A stretch of 64,000 nucleotides of DNA. Source: Stomoxys calcitrans (Eukaryota; Arthropoda; Insecta; Diptera; Muscidae). Both the position numbers and the translations under genes were made by a program. The stretch spans positions 15,554,817-15,618,816 of the forward strand of contig NC_081555.1 in the NCBI RefSeq assembly GCF_963082655.1, read 5' to 3'. The notes below the pieces were generated by a model, which saw only the letters and a program-made list of their open reading frames with translations, did not search any database and was not told where the DNA came from. The number at the start of each line of letters is the position of its first letter. The stretch's first letter is position 1. Below are positions 23,906 through 35,639 of this stretch, one piece after another.

Positions 23906-25405
23906 TCATGAGAAATTTAGAAGTATTAAATAGTATTTAATTTGTCATTAAAATTTTTTTTTTAATATTTTTCTTTGCCTTCCTTTTCTCAAACTAGGCC
24001 TTTCAATTTGTTATATACAATGAAAAAGCATATCCTAGACAAGCCTTCTATTTTTATCTCATTAGCATAATACAAATTTGCTTGCAACTGCCATTAATTA
24101 CACAGAAATCTTTAAAACTCCCCAAGGATTTGCAAATGACAAAATATTTCGCTGCAAATCAAACAACTAAAAAAAATAAAAAAAGCAAAATTTGCATAAA
24201 TCGCAAATGATTAAAAGTGAATTAAGAAAGGATGTCACAAGACAACTGAGGAAGAGTAGGACAAAATAAATCACAAGACAATATGCAAATTAAAATCAAA
24301 AGAAACTTAACTTTTGACTAAATCGCACGCAAAGCAGAAATCAATTAATAAGAAAACAAATTCAGGGCAGAGGAGCGGGGAAGCGAAAAAAGGATGCTAA
24401 AGGATATCCTTAAGCAAATGCTTGACTGACAAGGATGCACTTTTGCATTTTTATTTGCAAAAAATTTCCGTTAATGAGTTGCATTCATTAAACACAAAAT
24501 GGAGACCAAAAGAACATTCTGATAGGCAGCAAAAAAGTAAATGACATGAATATTAATTGAAGAACATTAATTTGCTACAAATTTGCCAAATGCTTAATGG
24601 GTTAAAGCAAGCGTTGTCTTCTTTGCCTCTCTGGTAGCCCCTAATACTTCCTGCTTTGCTTAGGGGCAGAAATTCTTTTCTCATATCATTTTGTCCCCCT
24701 TTGATCTCATATTTGATCGATATTTCTCATATATGGAGTGTTTGCATATTTAATTGGCCTTTATTGCAAATTACGTTAATTTGTTATTTTGCGCTTAATT
24801 TGGCAAATCCCTGAAGAGCGTCTTACAAATGGCAAACATTTGAGTGAGAGCAGCCATCCACAACACCCCTAGTTTTGGAAACTAAGCCTTTAATAACTTA
24901 AATCCTTTAAGAAGGAGACGAAGAAGCCACCACCCCTTTTCTTTTCATATCTTCTAGCTGTCTTTTGGCCTTTTCCTTGTCTGGGTTATGCAAAAATAAT
25001 TTCTCCTTACTATCGAGGCGACGAAAAGGATTTGCTGCTAGTAATTAGTTGAGAATTTTATGCATGATCATCAACATCACTGTCAATATTTGGTCTAGGC
25101 TTAACTCATCTTTAAAAGAATGTGGGTAATGAAAATCCTTTAAGGTTGCTGGCAGCTTTGTCTGTCCTTATTTCTTGGGCCTCTTATATTTGCATTATTG
25201 ATGAGTTTTCTTAAGATCCCACAGCCATCACCATCAATTCTTTGGTGTTTGCAAATATTTTTGAAAAATCTTGTCGAAAAATTTATTCATGATCATGCTC
25301 GGTGTCATTTTCATAATTTTCAATATTTTACGCTTTTCCACAAATTAAAGGCTTACATGAATTTTCAATTATTTTATGCAAATTTTTGAGAAATGTTATG
25401 AATAT
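23906..25405. other. Non-coding AT-rich DNA, nothing recognised
   Basis: No gene or repeat family was recognised. Confidence 0.5.
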
Positions 25406-25411
25406 TTAGGT

Positions 25412-25905
25412 AAGGCTAGGTTGAAAAGAGGGTGCGGATATTAATTCGCCCCATGCCACTATGGACACACAACTAAGCCAGTAATCGGGTTGTTGTGCGC
25501 TCTAATGACTAAAACGTAACCTCGAAAAACAAAATCGAAGTTAGGAATTCCGTGCTTATTACAAAATCCCCAATTGTTTCCCATGCCACTAAGCTAGGTT
25601 GGTTTGTGTCTGGTGTCTGTAAAATGCTCCAATGTCTCATCATCTTTCCCACATTCCCTATACATGCTATCACTTGCCGCACCTATTCTGAATAAGTGAG
25701 CTCGTAGTACTATGTGTCCTCTTATGATACCGAATGCTATACTGACCTCATTCTTACTTGCTTTCAATAGTCTCGTTTCCTCACGATCCGGATATCCCCA
25801 TAGGATTTTCGTACTCTACCGACCGTTTCGCTGTTCCACATGCGCTTTTGTCGCCAACGCACTTTACTTCGACTGCGTCGCCTCAAAGGTTTTCGGGTTA
25901 ACCAA
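25412..25905 (-). pseudogene. LINE 3' end fragment
   Basis: It shares the 3' tail of the 12898 element (GGTTGAAAAGAGGGTGCGGA) and then the diverged zinc-finger and RNase H C-terminal region read on the minus strand. No open frame survives. It ends where an oppositely oriented LINE fragment begins, near 25905. Confidence 0.75.
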
Positions 25906-26158
25906 GTTTCTGTTGGTTGGGGACACCCCGGCTTTCTGGGACCTCCTGTATACACGGATAGGTCTAAATTGGATGGGGTCACTGGAGCAGGAGTCTTCAT
26001 TTATTTCCTTGGGATAAGAGATTCTTATGGACTTCTAGATGGATGCAGCGTCTTTCAGGCGGAGGTGTTCGCGATCCTGAAGACACCAGAGGCGATGTTG
26101 GTGCATGAACGGCGGCCATATCAGACCGTCACGATATTCGTGGACAGTCAGGCTTGAT
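25906..26158 (+). pseudogene. LINE RNase H domain fragment
   Basis: The + frame reads GHPGFLGPPVYTDRSKLDGV followed by TGAGVFI, QAEVFAILK and FVDSQA. These are the successive strands of a LINE RNase H: the first catalytic Asp in YTD, the Glu in AEV and the Asp in VDSQ. The TDGSK signature here reads TDRSK. A TGA stop follows SQA. A second copy of the same region starts at about 26190. Confidence 0.85.
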
Positions 26159-26189
26159 GGCTTAGAAATCATTTTCCCGAAAAGGGATA

Positions 26190-26633
26190 TTTGAGTTGGG
26201 GGCACCCCGCCCTTACCGGGATCCTCTATATGCACGGATGGGTCTAAATTGGATGGTGGTACTAGAGCAGGAGTCTTCATTGAATTCCTTGAAATAAGGG
26301 AATCTTAGACTTCTGGATAAGTCCAGCGTTTTTCAGGTAAGACATACGTGGACAGTCAAACGGCGCTGAAGGAGCTGGCGTCGCGCCACATGAGATCGAA
26401 GTTGGTAAGAAGATGCAAAGAGCTTTTTCGAACTATGGGAAAGGCTTTCAGACTCTGTTGGGTACGTGGTGCACTTACTGACTGAGTGCCCGTACTATTC
26501 GGACATCAGGGACTTAGGTGCCATGGGTATATCCTATGCAGAGGGGGTGTGGGATTTAAGCAGGGCCTTTTTGGACTCTGGGACGTTTGCGAGGTTGGCC
26601 ACCTTTGCGAGGGCGGTGTTTGAAAGGAGGAGG
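26190..26633 (+). pseudogene. LINE pol 3' fragment running into gap
   Basis: A second RNase H start (ACGGATGGGTCTAAATTGGA, encoding TDGSKLDG) is broken by a stop and a deletion near 26338. It rejoins at TYVDSQTALKELAS. Another deletion leads to the C-terminal zinc-finger region VHLLTECPYYSDIRDLGAMG and ERRR at the gap edge. The LTECPYYSDIRDL string is characteristic of R1-like LINE pol C-termini. Confidence 0.8.
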
Positions 26634-26833
26634 NNNNNNNNNNNNNNNNNNNNNNNNNNNNNNNNNNNNNNNNNNNNNNNNNNNNNNNNNNNNNNNNNNN
26701 NNNNNNNNNNNNNNNNNNNNNNNNNNNNNNNNNNNNNNNNNNNNNNNNNNNNNNNNNNNNNNNNNNNNNNNNNNNNNNNNNNNNNNNNNNNNNNNNNNNN
26801 NNNNNNNNNNNNNNNNNNNNNNNNNNNNNNNNN
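26634..26833. other. Assembly gap, 200 N
   Basis: Exactly 200 N characters. The true length and content are unknown. Confidence 1.
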
Positions 26834-28195
26834 CTGAGTGTTGAGAGTCTAGAATGGCAAAGAACAACATTCGTGTGGCAACAGTCGATGGCTTAAGATC
26901 GATTGACAAACGACGGTATTTTGTTATTGACGGGGTTTCATTTTTGTTTTTTTTATTGAGTTTTGTGTTTATTATTGTGGGAAAACAAATTGTTAATACA
27001 CATATAGACTTCTTTATGGAAAACAATAAAATATTGAGATTTTGTTGAGTTATTGTTGTGTTTTACTAAAATAATCTGTTTGCAAAAAAAATACTTGTTG
27101 AAATTTGAGAATTAGTTTTGGAGTTGCTGTTGCAATTATTACTAAAATTGCCCAAATATTCTCTTTTGTTGGGGATCGAAGCAGTGCATTGCTCCCTTTA
27201 ATTTATTAAGGTAAGTTATAAGATGCTCATATATTTATAAATAGATATGGCAATATTTTTAAATTTAATACATTTTATTTATAAAATTATTATGTTATAA
27301 AAATATAAAAATTATTATTTAAATTTTTAAGGATTTTTTATTGAATGCTCTAAATTTATTATTTATTATTTAATATTTTATTATTTTTATTATTTTTTTT
27401 AATTTAAAATCCTTAAAAGTTTTAAGTAAAAAAAACTTAATTATACAAAAAAAAAATACAAAAATTTGTATTTAAGAAAATTTAAATTTAAAAAAGCTTT
27501 AATTCAATAAAATTTTTAAATAAAAAACTTAAAAAAGACATTATATATAAAATTATTTTTTTATATAAAAAATTTATTTTAATGTTTACTAATTTTTAAT
27601 TGAATGTTTTATTTCACTAAAGTTTTATTTATATTTTTTTATATTTAAAAATCTTTGAAATTTTTTGGTAAAAAAATCTTTTGCGCTATACTGCAACAAA
27701 AACAATTATTTTAAAAAAAATTAGTTTTGAAAATTTTTATTTTAAAAATTTGTATGTAAAAAATCCTTTTGTATTTTTATTTTGAAAAATTTTACTTTAA
27801 TAAAATTTAATTTAGTAAAATTTAAATTTAATAAAATTTTATTCAAAATATTTTAATTAATTTTTTTTAATTTAATTTTAAAAATAATTATTTAAGAAAT
27901 TTTAATTTTAATTTTTAAACAACTTTTATATAAAAAATTTTATTAAAAAAATTTAATTAAAAAATCTTAATATAAACAATATTTATTTAAAAATTTTTTA
28001 TTTATGTAATGTAATTTTTAAACAAGTTTTTAATTTAAATAATTTTTATTTAAAAATTTTTAATTTTAAAAAATTTTAATTAACACAAATTTAAAAAATT
28101 TTGATATCAAAAATAAAAAAATTAAAAAATTACAATTTTAAAAAATTGAATTTTTAAAAGATTACATTTTAAATATTTTAATTTAAAAGATTTGC
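26834..28195. other. Extremely AT-rich non-coding DNA
   Basis: From about 27230 to 28195 the sequence is almost only A and T, built of TTTAAAAATTT-like words with very few G or C bases. No gene is present. It could be decayed repeat DNA. Confidence 0.8.
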
Positions 28196-28745
28196 ATTTA
28201 ACGATGTCCGTGTTTCTGTCCGTCTGTCCGTCCGTCTGTTGTAATCCTCCACAATCATCAAAAATTGAGATATTGAGCTGAAATTTGGCACAGATACCAA
28301 TTTTTGATGCACGCTGGCTAAGTTCTTGAACGGGCCAAATCGGACCATATTTGGATATAGCTGCTTTATAGACCGATCTGCCGATAAAGGGTCTAATGTC
28401 CATAAATGCTTTATTTTTTATCCGATTTCGTTGAAATTTTAAACAGTGGGTAGTTTAAGACCAACCGACATCTGACTCAAATATGGTTTAAATCGGACTA
28501 TGTTTAAATATAGCTACCATATAGACCGATCTCCATAAAGCTGCATTTATTACCCGATTTCGTTGAAATTTGTGGTTATTTAAAGCCTCCCGAGTTATGA
28601 CCTAAATATGGTTCAGATCGGACTATATTTAGATATAGCTAACATATAGGCCAATCTCCCGATAAGGGGTCTGAAGCCCATAAAAGATTTATTTATTGAT
28701 CGATATCGCTGAAAATTTGAATAGTGAATAGTTTTTGGCGTCCCA
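28196..28745 (+). mobile_element. INE-1/DINE-1-like Helentron fragment
   Basis: It starts at a GATGTCCGTGTTTCTGTCC-type hallmark and a CCGTCCGTCTGTTG run. It continues with GAGATATTGAGCTGAAATTT and about three tandem units (CATATAGACCGATCTCC, GATAAAGGGTCTAATGTCC). Head and tail are absent. Confidence 0.75.
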
Positions 28746-29663
28746 AGGTCCGACCTAAATATGGTTCTGGTCAAACCCAACCCCAAAACACCCTTAAATC
28801 GGACATGTTTTCCGACCATGGCAATATGTGACTCAAACGAAAGGTATTTGTGAGTGCAATACGAATCTAATATCCATATGTGGGACCAAGTTCCTGACGG
28901 TCCAAACCTTTCCCAAAACACCCCCAAAACAGGACTTATTTACTGACCATGACAATATGGGGCTTAAATAAAAGGTATTTGGATGTAAAATACGAACCTG
29001 ATATCCATATGTGGGACTAAGTTTCTGGGGGGCCGCCCTTCCCCGAGAACATCCCCCAAAAAGGACAAATTTACGACCATAGCAGTATGGGGCTCAAATG
29101 AAAGGTCTTTGGTAGTAAAGCACGAATCTGATATCAATATTCGAGAAAAGTACCTATGGGGCCATGCCACCCCCATAACATCACCCAAATAGGAAGTATT
29201 TGAGATTAGAAAACGAATTTGATAAAAAATTTTGGGGCCATATGTTTGGGGGACGCCTCATCCTGTAAACTCCTCTTAAACCAATGGCAATATGGGGTTT
29301 AAATAAATGTTATTTAAGAGAAGAGCACGATGCTGATATTTTTTCAGGGCCAAGTATCTGGGGGACCACCCCTCACCCGAAAACACCACTAAATCAAACA
29401 TCATGAGAATATCGGGCAGAAATAAAGTATTTTAAGAATGAAGTACACCTTACATCCAAACTTATATTCGTTGACCAATGAAGATCATATGGGATTTAGA
29501 TAAAGGCACTTATATTGTTAAACTGTTAGTCAAGCGATAAACTATTTTCGTAGAGTGGTATTTCATAAAAGCTCTTTAATTGTCGAAAAAAAAATATTCC
29601 AATCAAAATTTTGTTCCATATTAAGTAAAAGAAGGCGCAACGGAGCGGGCCCGAGTCAGCTAG
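28746..29663 (+). mobile_element. Family B element with intact 3' end
   Basis: Tandem GGGCTCAAATGAAAGGTC-type units end in AGAAGGCGCAACGGAGCGGG, then CCCGAGTCAG and CTAG at 29660-29663, followed by T. A GC-rich hairpin-prone stretch just before CTAG, then T, is what a Helitron 3' end looks like. No helicase or Rep gene is present in any copy here, so assignment rests on the terminus alone. Confidence 0.7.
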
Positions 29664-30868
29664 TATTTAAAAATAATAAAAAACTTTTTCTATATTGAAC
29701 ATTTTTACTTCGAACATTTTATTTTTTAAAAATTTTTATTTTAAGAAACTCTACCTCATTAAGTTTTAAATTTTCTATTTTGAGTTTATTATATATATTT
29801 TTTTTTTAATTTTTCAACTATAACAAAATACTTAAAAAAAAGCCTCCAATTATTTCCCTAATTTATCTACGCAGTTTTTTACTCCCCATTGTTTTTTGCC
29901 CGCCCCTTTCATTAATTTTCCACCATAACGCGTGACATATTCATGTGCCTTTTTTTAAGTTCTTTAAATTTCCCATAAACAAAAGATACTACATTACCAT
30001 TTCGTGTGTCCTTTTATAAAATTTTCCTACTTTCTATAGTCTTGCCTAAGAACATTTTGTAAATCCTTCCGCAATATAACCTTGAAGTTCTATTTCACGG
30101 CCATAACAAATCTTCACTGCTCTATTTCTTGATGTCTTTAATTAAATTGTCCAATAGCATCCTTTATCCTTTTTTGGGTTGTCTTGCAGCCTCCCTTAAC
30201 TCAGGTCTATGGGTGAATGCTGCCTCTGGCTGCCAGCTCATAAGTGAGTGAGGTTTTTTTTTGTCCCCAGGGCTAATCTGTGCCTAACATAGAAACCTTT
30301 TTTTTTAATTTTTTTCTGACTGTCCCTTTTTTTGCTTTGGGTTTGGAAAGAAAAAATTCTTAGGGTGAGGTCTGGGGTTAAATTTATTTTTTTTCAAAGC
30401 AGTTCAAGCTCAACGTTTACATGATCTTCCACAAAATTCATTGCTTAAGCATGTGATCTAATTTTTATTTTCCATCTTACCCTCCATCAATCTAAAGTCC
30501 CCTTTTGTTATGCTTGGTTTCTTTTCTTCTGGGTCTTTGGACCATTTCATTTTGTTTTCTCTTTTTTGCTGAATGTAAGAGATTTTCGTAAAAAGGCCTT
30601 GGAGACGCGTAACGCTTTGTATTTTTTTTGAGCCTTATTGAAAATTATGATTTTGTGAAAATTAAACGAATTATGATTTGTTATGAATGGGGAAAAATTT
30701 TGCGGTAGATTAGCACTGTAAGGCTATAATAGCTTGGCTTTGTTGATTTTGAATTGTAGCAGAAAATCTCCAGGATTTATGACGGGGCATGCATTTTGAT
30801 TTATAATTACAAAATTTTAACAAGGTTTTGTTGTAAAATTAACACCGCGGTTTAATTGTTATTTTATT
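29664..30868. other. Non-coding DNA, nothing recognised
   Basis: AT-rich DNA without a recognisable gene or repeat family. Confidence 0.5.
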
Positions 30869-30869
30869 A

Positions 30870-31104
30870 TTGGGTTGCCCAAAAAGTAATTGAGGATTTT
30901 TCATATAGTCGGAGTTGACAAATTTTTTCACAGCTTGTGACTCTGTAATTGCATTCTTTCTTCTGTCAGTTATCAGCTGTTACTTTTAGCTTGCTTTAGA
31001 AAAAAAGTGTAAAAAAAGTATATTTGATTAAAGTTCATTCTAAGTTTTATTAAAAATGCATTAACTGTCTTTAAAAAAATCCAATTACTTTTTGGGCAAC
31101 CCAA
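30870..31104 (-). mobile_element. Mariner-like MITE, 235 bp, second copy
   Basis: The terminal inverted repeats start TTGGGTTGCCCAAAAAGTAA and end in GGGCAACCCAA, flanked by TA on both sides. The interior is the reverse complement of the copy at 5689. The low-coordinate TIR reads GAGG where the other copy reads GCGG. Confidence 0.9.
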
Positions 31105-31106
31105 TA

Positions 31107-31260
31107 TAAACTAACCGAAACGGGCCCGTTCCCCAGCGCCTTCTTTAACGCACTTATACCTTTTATTTGAGCCCTATATTGCAATGGTCGATATAAAATT
31201 TCAGTTCGCATAGGTAAGGAGGCCGCCAATGATGCTAGACTCGTGGGTGAAAGTCTTGGC
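31107..31260 (-). mobile_element. Family B 3' terminal fragment
   Basis: Reverse complement of the family's end: AAGAAGGCGCTGGGGAACGG, then GCCCGTTTCGGTTAGT. It begins only a few bases beyond the MITE. Confidence 0.65.
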
Positions 31261-31440
31261 GAGAACATTGGAAAAAATTTTAAGTGGCGGTTATCCCCTC
31301 CCATTCATAGAAGTGATGTAAAAATTTCTTCCCATAGAGTTGCCAATGGGACTTGGCTATAAGATCGGACAGCATTCATTGATATGTGAAATGTTTACCC
31401 CTGTTCTTCAATGAAATGTTCATGGGCAAATTTTTCCTCT
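31261..31440 (+). mobile_element. SINE 3' fragment
   Basis: It reads AAATTTTAAGTGGCGGTTAT, ACTTGGCTATAAGATCGGAC, and TTCATTGATATGTG. It is diverged and headless. Confidence 0.65.
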
Positions 31441-31504
31441 ACTCCCTTACATCCCTCTTTACATATAATTGTAGTGGGAAAATATGTTAGGTTTGGGTTG
31501 TTTT

Positions 31505-31863
31505 TTTTTAGGGAGTGAGATGGCCAACGTACTCTCAAATACTTAAACCCCATATTACCATAGTGGTAAATTTGTCATTTGAGCCCTATATTGTCGTGAT
31601 TGGTCTATATACCCATTTGCCGGGGAATGCTTATTGGGGGAGGGATGGTACCTCAGACATTTCGCCCAAAAATTGGATTTCAAATTCGTGCTCTACTCAC
31701 AAATACCTTCCATTTAAGCCTAAAATTGCCATGATCGATAAATATGTACGATTTGGAGGGCGTTTTGGGGCTGGGGATGGCAGTCCGCCACTTTGCCTTT
31801 ACTCCCAATAATCTTTCATTTGAGCCCCAATAAACACTTGGCCACAAAACTGGATTCCATTCC
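31505..31863 (-). mobile_element. Family B fragment
   Basis: CCTTCCATTTAAGCCTAAAA, GGAGGGCGTTTTGGGGCTGG and TTTCATTTGAGCCCCAATA blocks read on the minus strand. Confidence 0.65.
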
Positions 31864-32690
31864 ACTATACCATTCACCATAGGATGGTATACTAATTTCG
31901 TCATTCCATTTATAACACCTCGAAGTATGCGTCTAAGACCCCATAGTTTATATATGTTCATGACATTTTAAGTCGATCTAGCCATGTCCGTCCGTTCGTC
32001 TGTCGAATGAACACATACTTTCGAAGAAGTAAAGCTAGACGCTTGAAATTTAGCTAAACTATTTCTTATTAGTGTAGGTCGGTTATGATTGTAAATGGGC
32101 CAAATGGGCCCATGTTTTGATATAGCTGCCACCACATAAACCGATCTTGGGTCTTGACTTCTTGAGCCTCTAGAGGGCGTAATTCTTATCCGATTTCGTT
32201 CAAATATTTTACATATCATTTTGGTATGACATCTAACAACTGTGCTAAGTATGGTCTAAATCAGATCATAACCTGATATAGCCGCCATATAAACCGATCT
32301 TGGGTCTTGACTTCTTGAGCCTCTAGAGGGCGCAATTCTTATCCGATTTGGTTCAAATTTTGTGCATATAGTTTTGGTATGACATCCAACAATTTTGCTA
32401 AGTATGGTCTAAATCAGTTCATAACATGATAAAGCCGCCATATAAACCGATCTCCCGATTAGGCTTCTTGAGCCTCTAGAGGGCGCTATTCCTATCCCAT
32501 TTGGCTGAAATTTTGCGTGACGCTTGGTTCATAACCTGATACAGCTGCTACATAAACCGATCTTGGGTCTTGACTTCTTGAGCTCTTAGTGGGCGCAATT
32601 CTTATCCGATTTGATGGCAATTTTGCATGAAGTGTTTAATTTTGACTTCCAACAACTGCGTCAAGTATGGTCTAAATCAGTCCATATCCA
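31864..32690 (+). mobile_element. INE-1/DINE-1-like Helentron, tail missing
   Basis: The head is CACCATAGGATGGTATACTA, followed by TCGATCTAGCCATGTCCGTC. Tandem units contain GGGTCTTGACTTCTTGAGCC and CATATAAACCGATC. It loses its palindromic 3' end and meets an inverted copy at about 32690. Confidence 0.82.
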
Positions 32691-33030
32691 TATCCAAAAA
32701 TTGCGGCTTCCAGGGGCTCATGAAGTAAAATCGGGAGATCGGTGCATATGGGAGATATATCCAAATCTTAACAGATATGGCCCCTTTGCAATCCCAAACG
32801 ACCTACATCAATGTAAAGTATATGTGCAAAATTTCAATCGGCTAGCTCTACGCGTTCGACCGCTTTCGTGGTTTCGACAGACGGACGGACGGATAGGGCA
32901 AGTTCGAATCAGAATTTCGAGACGATTAAGAATGTATATACTTTGTGGGGTCCTAGACCAATATTTCAAGGTGTTACAAACGGAATGACTAGATTAGTAT
33001 ACCCCCATCCTATGGTGGTGGGTATAAAAA
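32691..33030 (-). mobile_element. INE-1/DINE-1-like Helentron, head portion
   Basis: It ends with CGACAGACGGACGGACGGAT, a GACGATTAAGAATGTATATAC block and CCCATCCTATGGTGGTGGGT. The head therefore lies at the high-coordinate end, opposite to its neighbour. Confidence 0.82.
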
Positions 33031-33109
33031 TATTTAAAATAAGTGCTAGGAGTCGATTCCGGTGTCGGAGTCGAGCAATCCTCCTGAGGTTGGAATCGAG
33101 TAAAAGTTG

Positions 33110-33475
33110 CTCGACACCGCAGCCTGGTCGTATTGTGGCACGCCGTTCCTACTCGGCTATATAAAGGAGCCCACCTATTATTGAGCTTAAACTTGAAACG
33201 GACAGCACTCATTGATATGTGAGAAGTTTGCCCCGGTTCCTTATCGGAATGTTCATGGGCAAATTTGGTTAACTTCTCTTAATGCTGGCGACATCTGTGA
33301 GTAACTTCGCTATAAAAAAAACTTCTTCCGAAAGAAGTGTCGCACTGCGCCACAATGTTCGAACTCGGCTATAAAAATGAAGACCTTTATCGTTGAGTTT
33401 AAATTCGATTTGGGCTGCACTCAATTTTTGCAGATTTGCAATTTTTTTGCCAAAAGGGCTATAAAAATACATTTG
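33110..33475 (+). mobile_element. Two adjacent SINE 3' fragments
   Basis: The first (about 33110-33265) has GGCACGCCGTTCCTACTCGG and CACTCATTGATATGTGAG. The second (about 33273-33475) has TTAATGCTGGCGACATCTGT, TGTCGCACTGCGCCAC and GGGCTGCACTC. Both lack the tRNA-like head. Confidence 0.72.
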
Positions 33476-33529
33476 CTGGGATTTTTGTTATACGTTTCAT
33501 GCAATTAGAAATACCCTTAGTTTCTGACA

Positions 33530-35470
33530 TCATTAAAATGACACATGTTTTGGGGACAGTTACCTAAACCTGAATATTCTCATTATGAATATTTCAATAA
33601 AGTTTTGTCTTCTCCCTTACATTATTTCTAGTTTCTTAATTCAAATGACGCTTGACATTTGTTAGGTTTTCAACACATTGATTACACTCTTATGGGAATT
33701 ACTAAATATTGGGGGACATTTAATTGAAAATCACATATTTTGGGGACAGATCATCACTCACTGGTTTTAAGTGTTAATCAATTCCTTGTCCGTCCAATAA
33801 TCTTGGGGACATTAAATTGAAAGTCGCACATTTTGGGGACAATTTATTGTCGTGCATTAAATTTATAACTTTGCACTTATTTACACATATATACAAAAAG
33901 ACTTTGAAAATATTTGAAGGGATTGCTTACTTTCTTATCTGTTTTCTGCACTTAAAATGACACATATTTTTGGGACAGTCACCCAAATATTTATGAATAT
34001 TCTCATTATGAAACTTTCAATAATATTTTCTCTTCTCCCTTACATTATTTCTATTTTCTCACTTCAAATGGCCCTTGACGTTAGTATTATTAGGTTTCCA
34101 ACACATTTATTATGCTCTTATGAAAGTTAATAAATTTGGGGACATTACAATAGAAAGTCACATATTTTGGGGACAGTTCATAATTCACTGATATTAAGTG
34201 TTAAGAAATTCCATGTATGCCCAGAAAATTTGGGGAAATTAAATTGAAAGTCGCATATTTTGGGGACAGTTCATCACTCACTGATATTTAGTGTTAAACA
34301 ATTCATTGTACGTCCATTAGATTTCTAACTTTCCACTTATTTTTTGTGAACATTTTCCATGTTCATGGCCAGATTTACAATTTTTTTGCAAAAAGAAAAT
34401 ATTTGAAGGAATTGTTTACTTTTTTATCAGTTTTCTGTACTTAAAATGACACATATTTTGGGGACAGTCACCCAAATATTTGTGAATATTCCCATTATGA
34501 ATCTTTCAACAAAGTTTTGACTTCTCCCTTACATTATTTCTAGTTTCTCACTTCAAATGACGCTTGACGTTAGTATTATTAGGTTTCCAACAGATTTATT
34601 ATGCTCTTATGAAAGTTAATAAATTTGGGGACATTACAATAGAAAGTCACATATTTTGGGGACAGTTCATAATTCACTGATATTAAGTGTTAAGAAATTC
34701 CATGTATGCCCAGAAAATTTGGGGAAATTAAATTGAAAGTCGCATATTTTGGGGACAGTTCATCACTCACTGATATTTAGTGTTAAACAATTCATGGTCC
34801 GTTCATTAAGTTTCTAACTTTCCACTTATTTTTTGTGAACATTTTCCATGTTCATGGGCAGATTTACAATTTTTTTTTTGCAAAAAGACTATGAAAATAT
34901 TTGAAGGGATTGTTTACTTTTTTATCAGTTTTCTGCGCTTAAAATTACACATATTTTGGGGACAGTCACCCAAATATTTGTGAATATTCTCATTATGAAT
35001 CTTTCAATAATGTTTTGCATTCTCCCTTATACTATTTTTAGTTTCTCACTTCAAATGGCGCTTGACGTTAGTATTATTGGGTTTCCAACACATTTATTAA
35101 GCTCTTATGGAAGTTAATAAATTTGGGGGACACTAAAACTGAAAGTCGCATATTTTGGGGACAGTTCATCACTCACTGATATTAAGTGTTAAGCAATTCC
35201 TTGTCTGTCCAATAAATTTGGGGACATTAAATTGAAAGTCGCATATTTTGGGGACAGTTCATTACTTACTGATAATAAGTGTTAAACAATTCATTGTACG
35301 TCCATTAGATTTCTAACATTCCCCTAATTTTTTGCACCCTAAAGATGTGTATTTTTCTCTGGGAGATGAATGGATTGCTATTGTAAACTTTTGAGGACAT
35401 TTAGTCAGTCACATACTTTGGGGACGATTAATAAGTTTTTTCTATTGGGGATCGATTACTTTGGGAACCT
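33530..35470. repeat. Tandem array of ~0.49-kb units rich in TTTGGGGACA
   Basis: The marker AAAATGACACATATTTTGGG begins units near 33535, 33955, 34444 and 34942 (spacings about 420, 489 and 498). Each unit contains four to five copies of TTTGGGGACA or close variants; I count about 21 in the block. Shared phrases include GGGGACAGTTCATCACTCAC, CTTCTCCCTTACATTATTTC and CGCTTGACGTTAGTATTATT. No open frame spans a unit. Confidence 0.88.
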
Positions 35471-35639
35471 TTCGTTAAGTGTGAATTTTGGGGTGCCTCA
35501 AAAAACTTATTTCTCTTATTCTGTTATTAAATTTTTTTTCGGATTTCTTCACTTGTTCAGTATGTGGGTATATGAAATACTTCCCACACATTATTCACTA
35601 ATTTGGGGAGAAGTGTAACATCCGTTTTCATATGATTTT

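Noticed and set aside
26466..26844. Frames crossing the N gap
   Set aside because: They are artefacts of translating unknown bases; only the part before 26634 is real, and it is LINE-derived.
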